Shown here: piece by piece, positions 1-8,696 of the stretch
Numbering within the stretch: the first letter of the stretch is position 1
How the letters are laid out: every line of letters starts with the position of its first letter
Source of the DNA: an uncultured Pseudomonadota bacterium
GTDB lineage: Bacteria > Pseudomonadota > Gammaproteobacteria > Enterobacterales > Succinivibrionaceae
Direction of reading: 5' to 3'
DNA: 37,913 bases
Assembly: GCA_900315145.1 (NCBI GenBank)
Contig: OMYE01000008.1
Location: 1 to 37,913, forward strand
Position numbers and translations under genes: made by a program
The notes under the pieces: model-generated
Told to the model about the DNA's origin: nothing
The model's input: only the letters and a program-made list of their open reading frames with translations
Database searches by the model: none

Positions 1-34
1 AAAAATTGTCATTATCAGATATCTTGATGACCAA
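1..34 (-). CDS. Possible 5' end of a leftward gene (partial)
   Basis: On the minus strand a perfect Shine-Dalgarno AGGAGG (40-45) lies five bases before a TTG codon at 34-32. The frame stays open to the window edge, reading LVIKISDNDNF. The pattern hydrophobic-x-D-x-x-F is reminiscent of the N-terminus of thioredoxin-family proteins, but eleven residues cannot establish a family. Two hairpin repeats and a parS site lie directly upstream, so any leader or promoter of this gene would include them. The ideal ribosome site is the only solid evidence. Confidence 0.4.
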   Translation of the reverse strand, partial: MVIKISDNDNF

Positions 35-63
35 TTTTTCCTCCTAAAACATAAAGACTACTT

Positions 64-241
64 TTAATTCGTGCGGATTATAACACATGAATTCTAGCCT
101 GCAATCAAAAGAGTTTGCTATATGCTAAAATTCATGTTGTAAGACCTAATACTTAATTCGTACGGATTATAACACACGAATTCTAGCAGGAAGGCAAATG
201 AGTTTGCCATGTGCTATAATTCATTTTGTAAGACTTAATAC
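64..241. repeat. Two tandem 89-bp hairpin repeats
   Basis: Copy 1 (64-152) and copy 2 (153-241) are imperfect direct repeats; both begin with TTAATTCG and both end in a TTGTAAGAC(C/T)TAATAC-type sequence. Each copy folds on itself. In copy 1, ACATGAATTCTAGC (85-98) pairs with 124-137 at 13 of 14 positions. In copy 2, GAATTCTAGCA (178-188) pairs with 212-222, and the inner GGCAAA/TTTGCC (193-198/203-208) pairs perfectly. Structure is kept while loops differ. They may be extragenic palindromes or a structured leader of the leftward gene at the window edge. Confidence 0.75.
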
Positions 242-269
242 ACATATTTAAAAAAATCCCCTCCCCTTA

Positions 270-285
270 TGTTTCACGTGAAACA
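270..285. promoter_or_regulatory. parS: parS centromere site 1
   Basis: The perfect 16-bp palindrome TGTTTCACGTGAAACA is identical to the canonical bacterial chromosomal parS. ParB loads here and spreads, clamping DNA in a CTP-dependent way. The cognate parA and parB genes are at 19671-21332 in this window. Confidence 0.93.
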
Positions 286-1473
286 TTAAACATAGAAATG
301 AAAACATCAAAAAACATGTAAATAGTTGGAAATAACCATTCCTAACCATTTATACTAATTAAGATAAAAGTTATAAAATAGCTGAACAACTAATTTAATT
401 TAATTAAATAGCCGATTACACCGATATCTTAATAAATATTGACTGATTCGGTATAATAAACCTTAAGACAGAAACAATAGACACATCAACTTGATACTCA
501 TTAAACACTTCTTCAAAAGTCGTTTTTATTAGGACAGACTTTAACAGGAACTTTCACATCATAAATTCAATACCTTTATAATCTACAGCCACTATTTAAA
601 GTTTTCTGTTTTTAGTTTTCGACATTGCTAATATCCATATTCCCCCTCTAAGGAGAATTCATTAATTCTGATGTATTTCTAACGTTTACCATCTTTCCTA
701 ATAAAAAAGCTCCTATCTTCTTTCTAGAATCTTCAACAGAGATTTCTTCTCCGTTAACATTTATGCAATAGTCTGATGTTACATATCACTACTGACTTTG
801 ATATTTTTCTGGGTAGAAACAGACTTCTTTTCGCAATTGGAGGAATTGATACCTTTTTTCTTTTAACGGCCTTTACCATTGATATTATCATCGCAGGATT
901 TTCTTACTGTAATACTCTTATTGCCGAGTTCAGCTGTGAGTTCTTCAATGGCATAATTCAATTTTTCTATCAGTATTGCCTGCTCTTCAAATTGATTGGA
1001 TAAAGTCTCAAACAATGCAAATAACACGGAAACGAGAACTGAAGTCATAGGATTATCCGCAGTAGATTTTTCAAGATTTTTCAAACTCCTTCAATATATC
1101 TCTAAATCTATCCTGTAATGGCTGCTAACTTATGCAAAATACTCCTATCTATATAAATAATAAGACTATTATACCGATATACTAAATGAAGTTTTCGGCT
1201 ACTATAACTGTTAACTTTACAGGATAAAATAAGAAAGAATTAGCTCGCTACAAGCTCGTCGGAGATCGATTAATCGTCAAAAAATGTCTTATACAAAAAA
1301 TCTCTTGTAAATCTCAAATAAAGGCATCTAACCAAATTTTTCATAAAAGCGTAAAAAAGGTTATATTTGCAATAATTATAAATTTAATCAAATCGATTGC
1401 CGATGATTCACATTTTTAACTACGGAATATTTGAAGTCCAAAGTTGATTTCTGACCATTTACTAAATCAATAT
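286..1473. other. Gene-poor spacer with decayed ORF fragments
   Basis: No intact gene is convincing here. The minus strand carries several short open stretches interrupted by stops or frame changes: 1084-863, a frame around 780-648 reading SDYCINVNGEEISVEDSRKK and onward to a TAG at 650-648, and weaker stretches to about 420. The pattern looks like one or more decayed leftward genes, but no family is recognisable. A short palindrome CGATTAATCG lies at 1268-1277. The rest is AT-rich without clear signals. Confidence 0.5.
863..1084 (-). pseudogene. Small ORF, probable gene remnant
   Basis: A 73-codon frame opens with TTG at 1084. A GAAGGAG motif is almost touching that codon, which is too close for a normal ribosome site, so a downstream ATG (NPMTSVL) could be used instead. 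The product has a hydrophobic stretch (MTSVLVSVLFALFETL) followed by a Glu/Leu-rich, coiled-coil-like segment. After the stop the next frame continues with lysine- and serine-rich sequence, as in a frameshifted longer gene. The N-terminal coiled coil loosely recalls IS66-type transposases, but I see no catalytic motif. Function unknown. Confidence 0.25.
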
Positions 1474-2577
1474 TTAGATAAATAACTCTTGTTCGATTAT
1501 AGAATTATGTTCCACGTGAAACATTTTCGCTTTAGAATTTTGAAACTTTGGAAAATCATTGTGAAGACAGGTAATAAAAAATTGATTATTACTAGATAAG
1601 GAATCGATTAAATCATATAGTTTATTTAAACTATTATTATCCAATTCCGATGAAATATCATCTATTAAAAATATACAATTATTCTTTGTTATAGTCTGAA
1701 ATACTATTCCTTGTGCTAATTTTAAAGCTACTATCAAAAGTTTTTGCTGACCTCTTGATAAAGAATCAACTGAATTTTTATTATTTGTTTTAATGTTTAA
1801 ATCAGCTTTATGCGGACCAATAAGTGAGTATCCCATCATAATTTCACGTTTATAATGGTTCTTTACCTGCAGCATAAAATCATCAACATCCATTTTATGA
1901 CCGGGGATTAATTCCATGTTTATAGTTAGATCAGGCAGTAATTTTAGTATATAATTATTAGCATATTTATTAAATACATTTAAATATTCAATTCTTATTT
2001 TTGATAATTCAATAGAATATTCAACAAAAGATCTATTCCATAAATTAAAATAATCCTCATCAACATTTTTTGAGGACAATAAAATATTCCTCTGTTTAAG
2101 TATCTTCCTAAAACCAGAATTTATATCAAAGAAATTATTAAAATGATAGAAACATCCCCAATCTATAAAGCTACGTCTAAAACCAGGCCCAGCTTCTAAT
2201 AGAGTAAGACCATTAGGAATAATCGTTTGAACACAAATATTCTGCGCCAAATCTGCTACCCTGTTTAAAATTCTGCCATTGATTTTAGCACAAACATTAC
2301 CCTTAACATCTCTAGTAATACCTAACTTGGAAACCATATTAGTTTCTCTAGATAAAATCTCTGAATAAACAGTTAATTCTTTTGCAGCATAATTGATTAT
2401 TGAAGAATTCTTGGTAGTTCTAAAAGACCTTGCCTGAGAGAGGTAATTTATAGCTTCTAATGCAGATGTTTTACCAGAACCATTCCCTCCCCAAAAAATA
2501 TTTATCCCCTCCCCTACCGTAAAATCAGCGGATAAAAAATTTCTAAAATTGTTTAACAGTATTTTTTGGATAAACAT
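1474..2577 (-). CDS. recF: DNA replication and repair protein RecF
   Basis: RecF is an ABC-type ATPase that helps RecO and RecR load RecA onto gapped DNA at stalled forks. The 367-residue length is normal. The N-terminus has the RecF pattern LLNNFRN and the P-loop GGNGSGKT (about residues 30-37). Near the C-terminus are the ABC signature SRGQQKLL and the Walker B segment FLIDDISSELD. It lies 89 bases after dnaN in the same direction, the standard dnaA-dnaN-recF order; gyrB does not follow in this window. The C-terminal residues MFHVEH are encoded by a parS site (1508-1523). Confidence 0.96.
   Translation of the reverse strand: MFIQKILLNNFRNFLSADFTVGEGINIFWGGNGSGKTSALEAINYLSQARSFRTTKNSSIINYAAKELTVYSEILSRETNMVSKLGITRDVKGNVCAKINGRILNRVADLAQNICVQTIIPNGLTLLEAGPGFRRSFIDWGCFYHFNNFFDINSGFRKILKQRNILLSSKNVDEDYFNLWNRSFVEYSIELSKIRIEYLNVFNKYANNYILKLLPDLTINMELIPGHKMDVDDFMLQVKNHYKREIMMGYSLIGPHKADLNIKTNNKNSVDSLSRGQQKLLIVALKLAQGIVFQTITKNNCIFLIDDISSELDNNSLNKLYDLIDSLSSNNQFFITCLHNDFPKFQNSKAKMFHVEHNSIIEQELFI
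1508..1523. promoter_or_regulatory. parS: parS centromere site 2, inside recF
   Basis: TGTTCCACGTGAAACA matches the general parS consensus TGTTNCACGTGAAACA. It is embedded in the last part of recF, where the minus strand reads Met-Phe-His-Val-Glu-His. It is 1.24 kb from the parS at 270-285, so ParB could form one loading cluster over both. Confidence 0.9.
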
Positions 2578-2600
2578 TTTCTACCAGGAACCAATAAAGA

Positions 2601-2643
2601 TAACAAATCAGTCATATTCCTTACCTATATGACTGATTTGTTA
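2601..2643 (-). terminator. Perfect 17-bp hairpin between dnaN and recF
   Basis: TAACAAATCAGTCATAT (2601-2617) is the exact reverse complement of 2627-2643, leaving a 9-base loop. It sits in the 89-base dnaN-recF gap. In the direction of transcription it is followed by TCTTTATTGG rather than a clean U-run, so it may be a weak terminator, an attenuator that lowers recF expression, or an mRNA processing or stability element. Confidence 0.6.
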
Positions 2644-2666
2644 GATAAAGTAGATTCATCTAGTTA

Positions 2667-3884
2667 CTAAATAACAACCCTGCTAACTATATATCTAGCA
2701 AAGCTCTCTTCCTCACCTTCATCAGCCAATGGCTGAATAAGAAGATTATTAGAAGTTTTTGACATAGAAATCTTAACTTTAGAAGTATTAATAACATTAC
2801 AGATCTGATTTAAATAATCAGAATTAAATGCCATTTCAAAATTATCCCCTTCGTAACTTATGTAATCCATGTCATCTTTAGCTTCTTCATGGTTACTGTT
2901 TTTGGTTTTGATAGTAAACACATTATCTTTCAATACCAATTCAACAGCCTTATTAAGAGAATTACTCATTATAGAAACACGATTTATAGTGTTATGGAAC
3001 TGCTTTCTATCAAGAATCAGAATTCGAGAACAATTGGAAGGCAAAACAGTTGAGATATCTGGATACTTAGCCTCAATCAATACACTTAAAAGAGAAATTC
3101 CGTTGACCTGTGTTTGAAGACTGTTTTTGCTAATCTTCAATGTCACAATACTGTCGGAGCCATCATCATTATCCATATTAGATAACATTGAAACTAACTG
3201 ATCAACACCTTTTTTTGGGAAAATAAAACCATTATCATCAACAGAATCAGGAATATTGCATGGCTCAACAAGGCTACCATACTGCATACTCATTCTATGA
3301 CCATCTGCGGTAATAATATCCAGTCCCATATTATCTGTTCCGGTAACTGAAAATCTCATCCCTCTTAAAAAGAATCTGTAACTCTCGGCGGCAATTGAAA
3401 ACTTTGTAGTCTTCATTATATTAAGTAATACCTTCGCATTAATCTTTAATTCGTAAAGTACACCAGTAGTTTCTATGCAAGGAAATAAATCTGCGTCCAT
3501 CGTAGCCATGTTAGAATCAAACTTACCGGATGAAAGTAACATTTTTTCATTTTTTGTCTCAGCCAGCGTCACATATGCTCCATCTGGAAGTTTTTTCAAT
3601 ATTTCCAAAAGGATTTTTACATTAACAGTTATCTTACCGACTGAAACATCATCACAGAACAAACCTGCCTCAGTAGACATTTGAATTTCGTTATCTGTAC
3701 AAATCATGCATAACTTATATTTAGGTCCGTCGGCAACCGGATTCTCAACTGGCTTAATTTCAAGCAAAACATTTGTTGTTATTGAAGGCTGTTGTGAAGA
3801 ACCGCCACTAGAACCTCCTGCCACGCCGGAAATTTGACCTAGAGGCTTTAATAAATCCTCTCTTCCTATGCTACACTTAAACAT
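2667..3884 (-). CDS. dnaN: DNA polymerase III beta sliding clamp
   Basis: The beta clamp is a ring-shaped dimer that tethers polymerase III and other replication proteins to DNA. The start MFKCSIGREDLLKPL matches the beta-clamp N-terminus. I chose ATG at 3884 because GGAG (3895-3898) is ten bases upstream; a TTG two codons earlier (3890) is only four bases from it. The product is 405 residues, longer than the roughly 366 usual. Part of the excess is a glycine/serine-rich stretch at residues 20-34 (GVAGGSSGGSSQQPS), where E. coli has a short turn. Further small extensions occur in the C-terminal third. The gene follows dnaA by 26 bases and is probably co-transcribed with it. Confidence 0.95.
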   Translation of the reverse strand: MFKCSIGREDLLKPLGQISGVAGGSSGGSSQQPSITTNVLLEIKPVENPVADGPKYKLCMICTDNEIQMSTEAGLFCDDVSVGKITVNVKILLEILKKLPDGAYVTLAETKNEKMLLSSGKFDSNMATMDADLFPCIETTGVLYELKINAKVLLNIMKTTKFSIAAESYRFFLRGMRFSVTGTDNMGLDIITADGHRMSMQYGSLVEPCNIPDSVDDNGFIFPKKGVDQLVSMLSNMDNDDGSDSIVTLKISKNSLQTQVNGISLLSVLIEAKYPDISTVLPSNCSRILILDRKQFHNTINRVSIMSNSLNKAVELVLKDNVFTIKTKNSNHEEAKDDMDYISYEGDNFEMAFNSDYLNQICNVINTSKVKISMSKTSNNLLIQPLADEGEEESFARYIVSRVVI

Positions 3885-3910
3885 TAACAATGAACTCCAT
3901 ATAACTTATT

Positions 3911-5761
3911 TTATTCTGTCAGTTGCAAATTAAGGTTTTCCCAGTCCTCAGTATACTTAGGGTCATGTTCAACATTAATTTTTTTCTTAACCTTATTACA
4001 TGCATTCATAACAGTGGAATGGTCTTTATTACCAAACTGTTTTCCAAGACTAGGGAAGCTTGTTCCCGTTAAAACTCTAGCTAATGCCATTGCCATCATT
4101 CGAGGATAAGCAATCTGATTTGGTCTTGCCGCCGAATCAATGTCAAGAACGCTAATACCATAATACTGAGCTACTACCTGTTTAATATTGTCAACAGTGA
4201 CCAATTTGGCGTGAACATTTAAAGAATCTTTCAACGCTTCTTTAACAATATCAACTGTTACTTCAAAGTTATTTCTACTATTATTTCCAACTGTTCCCGT
4301 TACATAAGCACCGATAGTCTTTATGTGACCTTCAAGAACTCGAACATTTGTCTGAAATTTATTAGCCAGAAAAACTATACTTTGACGATGAAAACGCAAA
4401 TTCATCTCTTTTATCTTTTCTTCAATAATCTTTTCTCTTGTTTCTTTATCTGGCGGCTCTACCTTAATAACAACACCTGAAGAAATTCTGTTTCTTATTC
4501 TGTTGTCAAGTTTTCTCAATTCTGAAGGATGAGTGCTGGCTGCAAAAACAAGCTGTACTTTTGAACAGGCAATTTCATCAAATAAACTAATAAACTCATT
4601 CTTTATACTGTCATAGTTCTCCATCTGCTGAATATCGTCAATCAATAATACATCAGCACTTCTATAAAAGGACTTATAGCTATTGTAAATAGCAGCCTTT
4701 ATTCCACCGTTCTGTCTATATTCTGAAATGGCGTACAGGAAATCCCGGTAGAATTTTTCTAAGGTAACAAGAATAATTTTCTTTTCAGGAAACTTTTTGG
4801 TTATTTCATTAGCTATGGCGTTTAAAATGTGGGTTTTACCTAAACCTGAATCACCCCATACAAAAAATGGATTTCTGCTGGATTCTCCCGGATTTTCAGC
4901 AACAATTCGACCGTTTGTACACAAATTGAAATTTGTAGGCCCCTCAACGAAATTATCAAAATTCTTATCTTTTTGAATTATTATAGATTTGTAAAAACTA
5001 GTATTACGAAACTCTTCCGGTGAATATAATGTCAGCAAAGACTGTGATTTAACCATTTTATCTTCTATTGTTGGTTCTGACTGAATAGACGGGTATTCAG
5101 AATTAGTTGGCATCATAATACTACCAACATCAGAAGAAATAACATTCTGTGGCAAAACATCAGCTATATTTACAGAGTTAAGTTCATTATAACTTGCGCC
5201 TGCATTAACCTGTCTGAATGAACTTAGAGGCTGTTCATTTTCTTCATTTTTTATATTGTAAGTGGAACTCTCGAAATTATTGGCTGATTGAGCGCTTATA
5301 GAATTACTCATTACATTATTATATTGAGACATCCCATTATTAAACTGAGAAAAAGAATTCTCATTATATTTGGAATGTTCACCATAGCTGTTTGGGGCAA
5401 TTCCTTTAGACATATCAAGTCTAGTCATCTTATTTACGACACTTCCGACGTACATATTCACGTTTTTGACAGCAGAACTAGAATTACCTCCCCTATTATT
5501 GATGCTAAATTCTGAATGCACTTCAATAATAACGTTGAAATTTTTATGAGAAACCTCTCTCACAGATTCAACGATAGGATCATAAAATTCATTTAATAAC
5601 AGCCCTTTAATCATACGATTAGGCACTAAAATTGAAAAGTTATTATCCTGAATAATAACATTTGCCGTTCTCAAAAAAATCTTTAATTTCGGAAGGGATT
5701 TATCTAAAGGTAAGGAAAAAAGATAATTTTTTACCTGTTCCCATAATTCTAAACTAGCCAA
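3911..5761 (-). CDS. dnaA: Chromosomal replication initiator DnaA
   Basis: DnaA binds DnaA boxes, melts the origin and recruits the helicase. Domain I is about residues 1-85. Domain II spans about 90-255 and is an unusually long Asn/Ser/Gln-rich linker, which explains most of the excess over E. coli (616 versus 467 residues). The AAA+ domain has P-loop GDSGLGKT (303-310) and Walker B LLIDDIQ (372-378). Domain IV ends with the DNA-binding signature DHSTVMNACNK (580-590). The start is TTG at 5761, preceded by an AAGGGGATGAG ribosome site; the nearby ATG is out of frame and stops after four codons. Two perfect DnaA boxes upstream suggest autoregulation. Confidence 0.96.
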   Translation of the reverse strand: MASLELWEQVKNYLFSLPLDKSLPKLKIFLRTANVIIQDNNFSILVPNRMIKGLLLNEFYDPIVESVREVSHKNFNVIIEVHSEFSINNRGGNSSSAVKNVNMYVGSVVNKMTRLDMSKGIAPNSYGEHSKYNENSFSQFNNGMSQYNNVMSNSISAQSANNFESSTYNIKNEENEQPLSSFRQVNAGASYNELNSVNIADVLPQNVISSDVGSIMMPTNSEYPSIQSEPTIEDKMVKSQSLLTLYSPEEFRNTSFYKSIIIQKDKNFDNFVEGPTNFNLCTNGRIVAENPGESSRNPFFVWGDSGLGKTHILNAIANEITKKFPEKKIILVTLEKFYRDFLYAISEYRQNGGIKAAIYNSYKSFYRSADVLLIDDIQQMENYDSIKNEFISLFDEIACSKVQLVFAASTHPSELRKLDNRIRNRISSGVVIKVEPPDKETREKIIEEKIKEMNLRFHRQSIVFLANKFQTNVRVLEGHIKTIGAYVTGTVGNNSRNNFEVTVDIVKEALKDSLNVHAKLVTVDNIKQVVAQYYGISVLDIDSAARPNQIAYPRMMAMALARVLTGTSFPSLGKQFGNKDHSTVMNACNKVKKKINVEHDPKYTEDWENLNLQLTE

Positions 5762-6262
5762 AACTCATCCCCTTGATTTATTCATTAAAAAAAAGAGTGT
5801 TTAGGATACAGCTGACACAACCAATGCACCTCATCCAAGGTAAAATAAGCATAACACTGTATTCACTCAAAGAAAAAAATCGTCAAAAAAGCAGTTTAAA
5901 ATTATACATCAACAGTCAGTTATCCACAATAAAATCATAATTATTTTAAGCATGTATTTTACTTAACAGCTAACCGAATTATTCACAGATTCCTAAATAT
6001 AAATGTACCTTCCCCAAAAATCTATACGGCCACCTTACTATAATATTCCACAAATAACCTAAAATAATTATAAATAGACGGCAATTATCATATACCCAAT
6101 TTTATTTCTTTATGTCACCATTCTAAAGAAAACGTTTTTTTTAAATTAGTTAATTTTGATCAATTTCTATGCTTGACTAGTAAAAACTAACTCTATATAA
6201 TCACGCAACAAAAAATAATTATTTTGTTGTGGTTAATTAACCTGATTTCATGGGAGTTTAAT
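5762..6262. other. dnaA-rpmH divergent spacer with two perfect DnaA boxes
   Basis: This 501-bp AT-rich spacer separates leftward dnaA from rightward rpmH. It contains TTATCCACA at 5920-5928 and TTATTCACA at 5979-5987, both exact matches to TTATNCACA and both on the plus strand, plus the rpmH promoter. In Pseudomonas this interval is the origin; in E. coli it is not. Here it could be a dnaA autoregulatory region, a secondary DnaA-binding locus or an origin. Confidence 0.6.
6173..6201 (+). promoter_or_regulatory. Sigma-70 promoter for rpmH operon
   Basis: TTGACT (6173-6178) and TATAAT (6196-6201) are separated by exactly 17 bases, one mismatch from the full consensus. It lies about 60 bases before the rpmH start, as expected for a highly expressed ribosomal-protein gene. 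Confidence 0.9.
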
Positions 6263-6406
6263 ATGAAACGTACATTTCAGCCTTCAGTTTTGAAGCGTAA
6301 ACGTACCCACGGTTTCCGTAATCGTATGAAGACCGCTGATGGTCGTAAGGTACTTTCTCGTCGTCGTGCAAAAGGTCGTGCTCGTTTAACAACTGTTAAT
6401 GACTAA
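6263..6406 (+). CDS. rpmH: 50S ribosomal protein L34
   Basis: L34 is a small, very basic protein of the large ribosomal subunit. The 47-residue product begins [18 protein letters not shown] and contains [11 protein letters not shown] and SRRRAKGR, the complete L34 signature. The true start is ATG at 6263, preceded by GGGAG (6252-6256). An in-frame upstream ATG at 6224 lacks the family N-terminus. Its end overlaps the rnpA start by eight bases, giving the conserved rpmH-rnpA-yidD-yidC order. Confidence 0.98.
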   Translation: MKRTFQPSVLKRKRTHGFRNRMKTADGRKVLSRRRAKGRARLTTVND

Positions 6407-6758
6407 AGAGAATTTTCCTCGGGAGTTTAGGTTACTAACTCCCGAAAACTTCAATAATGTATTCAAAGATCCTATAAGAGCAGGATCGCCTTATATTACC
6501 GTTCTTGCAAAAAATTCCGACCTAAATTTTCCAAGATTGGGCATGATTGTTCCTAAAAAGGCTTTGAAAAGAGCTGTTTGGCGAAACAGAATAAAAAGAC
6601 TAATCAGAGAAAATTTCAGAAAATCCTGTAGAGTAAATTTAGAAAATTTAGATTATGTGTGTATAGTGAAATCTGACATACAAAAATTAACTAATCAGGA
6701 AGTTTCTAAATTAATTACCAAATTATGGAAAAAAATCTCAATACACTCCAAAAAATAG
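6399..6758 (+). CDS. rnpA: Ribonuclease P protein component
   Basis: RnpA is the protein cofactor of RNase P, which removes 5' leaders from pre-tRNAs. The 119-residue basic protein has [13 protein letters not shown] near the N-terminus and the diagnostic [13 protein letters not shown] helix (about 62-74). It overlaps rpmH at its start and yidD at its end, so the three are translationally coupled. Confidence 0.96.
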   Translation: MTKENFPREFRLLTPENFNNVFKDPIRAGSPYITVLAKNSDLNFPRLGMIVPKKALKRAVWRNRIKRLIRENFRKSCRVNLENLDYVCIVKSDIQKLTNQEVSKLITKLWKKISIHSKK

Positions 6759-6994
6759 GATGTTTTCTGATTACTTTGTATCAAAAAACCCTTAGTCATG
6801 TAATCGGCAGACAATGCAGATTTTACCCATCATGTTCTGAGTACACCAAACAGGCAATAATAAAACACGGTTTTTTTCTGGGTTGTATATTAGGAGCTTA
6901 CAGAATTATACGATGTAATCCTTTGTGCAAAGGCGGGTTTGATCCTGTACCAGAAAAAATTTTTAATTTTCCAAAATCTAGTAACAAAAAGTAA
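6725..6994 (+). CDS. yidD: Membrane protein insertion efficiency factor YidD
   Basis: YidD is a small membrane-associated protein that assists YidC-dependent insertion of inner-membrane proteins. The 89-residue sequence has the family hallmarks YQKTLSH, CRFYPSCSEYTKQAI and GCILGAYRIIRCNPLCKGGFDPVP. It overlaps rnpA by 34 bases and ends four bases before the yidC start. Confidence 0.96.
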   Translation: MEKNLNTLQKIGCFLITLYQKTLSHVIGRQCRFYPSCSEYTKQAIIKHGFFLGCILGAYRIIRCNPLCKGGFDPVPEKIFNFPKSSNKK

Positions 6995-6998
6995 AAAT

Positions 6999-8660
6999 AT
7001 GCACGCACAACGTAATACTGCTTTTATGTTTTTTCTGATTCTGTCAATTGTAGCCGTTTACACATATACTAGTGACAAAGCAGAAGAAAACAAAACCAGT
7101 AACCAACAGATAGAAGTATCTTCAGGAACCAAAATTTCTGATGATAATAGTGACTATAGTCCTGAAAAACTTATTAACATAGAAACAGATCTTCACTCAC
7201 TTGATATATCCCTTAAGGGAGGCGACATAATTAGGGGAGATTTGAAAGATCAAAAACAGGAAATTAATACAGATGAGAACTTTCATCTTTTAAGAATCAC
7301 CCCGGATTACAAGTATTACGTCACAAGTGATATCATCGTTAATCAAAATAATTTAAGACCTGAATACACAGCTTCCGGCAGAATTTTTAAATTAAATCCT
7401 AATCCGGATATTGACTGTGCGAATATTAATGATGAAAGCAAGCTCGCCAAACTAGAAGTCCCTTTATCGTATACAGACAGTAATGGAACTGTATATACAA
7501 AAACTTTTACTTTTACCCAATGTAAACATATTATTTCTGTAACCCATGTAATTAACAACATTAGTAACGACATCAGTGTATCTCTTGAATCAAAGCTTAT
7601 TCAAAGTATAAATGCACCGGCCAATGATTCAAGCACCATTATGGCTTCTGCTTACAGGGGATCCGCATATTCAACAGCAAAAAACAAATATGAAAAGATA
7701 TCCTTTGAAGATATTGCTGATGAAACCTCTAGAAAAGATGTGGCGAATACTAAAGGCGGATGGGTCAGTATGATTCAACATTACTTTGCTACTGCATGGA
7801 TTGGAACTGACAGTGACAACACCATTTTCACACAAAGTGATGATAACAAATCCACAGCTATTATCGGTATAAAAACAACCCCAATTAGTGTAACTGCAGG
7901 TCCTGACAGTTCAATAAAAATTCCTAATACTCTTTGGATAGGTCCTAAAATTCAGTCAGAAATGACTCAGGCTGCGCAGTACTTGAATTTAACAGTCGAC
8001 TACGGCTGGTTATCTGTAATTTCGGAATTTTTATTCAAAATTCTAAATTTTATTCATAGTATTGTGAATAACTGGGGAGTATCAATTATCATTCTTACAC
8101 TGCTGGTAAGAGGTTTAATGTACCCTCTCACCAAAAAACAGTATGTAAGTATGGCTAAGATGAGACAATTAACTCCAAAACTTCAGGCTATTAAAGAAAA
8201 ATATGCCAATGATCGTCAAAAACTCAGCGAAGAAACCATGCGTCTTTACGCAAGCGAGCATGTTAATCCACTTGGAGGCTGTTTACCGATTCTTATTCAA
8301 ATGCCGATATTCATTGCCTTATATTGGACTTTAATGGAATCAACCGAACTCAGACATTCACCATTCATTTTCTGGATTCATGACTTATCGGTAATGGATC
8401 CATACTACGTTTTACCACTGCTTTATGGTATAACAATGTTCATCATCCAGAGAGCATCCATGAGTACGATGACAGACCCTACTCAAAAGAAGGTTATGAC
8501 TGTCATGACTGTGGTATTCACCTTCATGTTCTGTACCTTCCCTGCAGGTTTAACTCTGTACTGGCTTGTTTCAAATATTGTAACTTTAGTTCAGCAGACC
8601 ATAATTTACAAACACCTTGAAAAGCATGGTTTAAGGGAAAAGACCCCAAAGAAAAAATAG
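6999..8660 (+). CDS. yidC: Membrane protein insertase YidC
   Basis: YidC inserts membrane proteins, including ATP synthase subunits, with or without SecYEG. I start it at ATG 6999 (MHAQRNTAFMFFLILSIV), giving 553 residues against 548 in E. coli; an in-frame ATG at 6939 lies inside yidD. TM1 is about residues 8-23, followed by a large periplasmic domain (about 30-330) and the conserved C-terminal membrane core. The core begins near YGWLSVISEFLFKILNFIH and contains the substrate-groove arginine segment ILTLLVRGLMYPLT and the coiled cytoplasmic loop MAKMRQLTPKLQAIKEKY. A strong terminator follows. Confidence 0.96.
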   Translation: MHAQRNTAFMFFLILSIVAVYTYTSDKAEENKTSNQQIEVSSGTKISDDNSDYSPEKLINIETDLHSLDISLKGGDIIRGDLKDQKQEINTDENFHLLRITPDYKYYVTSDIIVNQNNLRPEYTASGRIFKLNPNPDIDCANINDESKLAKLEVPLSYTDSNGTVYTKTFTFTQCKHIISVTHVINNISNDISVSLESKLIQSINAPANDSSTIMASAYRGSAYSTAKNKYEKISFEDIADETSRKDVANTKGGWVSMIQHYFATAWIGTDSDNTIFTQSDDNKSTAIIGIKTTPISVTAGPDSSIKIPNTLWIGPKIQSEMTQAAQYLNLTVDYGWLSVISEFLFKILNFIHSIVNNWGVSIIILTLLVRGLMYPLTKKQYVSMAKMRQLTPKLQAIKEKYANDRQKLSEETMRLYASEHVNPLGGCLPILIQMPIFIALYWTLMESTELRHSPFIFWIHDLSVMDPYYVLPLLYGITMFIIQRASMSTMTDPTQKKVMTVMTVVFTFMFCTFPAGLTLYWLVSNIVTLVQQTIIYKHLEKHGLREKTPKKK

Positions 8661-8696
8661 TTTTTCTTTAAATTTAACTCTTTTATAAACAAAAAG

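Noticed and set aside
6224-6262. Upstream ATG extension of rpmH
   Set aside because: L34 proteins start MKRTFQPS; the extension has no family likeness and the ribosome site precedes the inner ATG.
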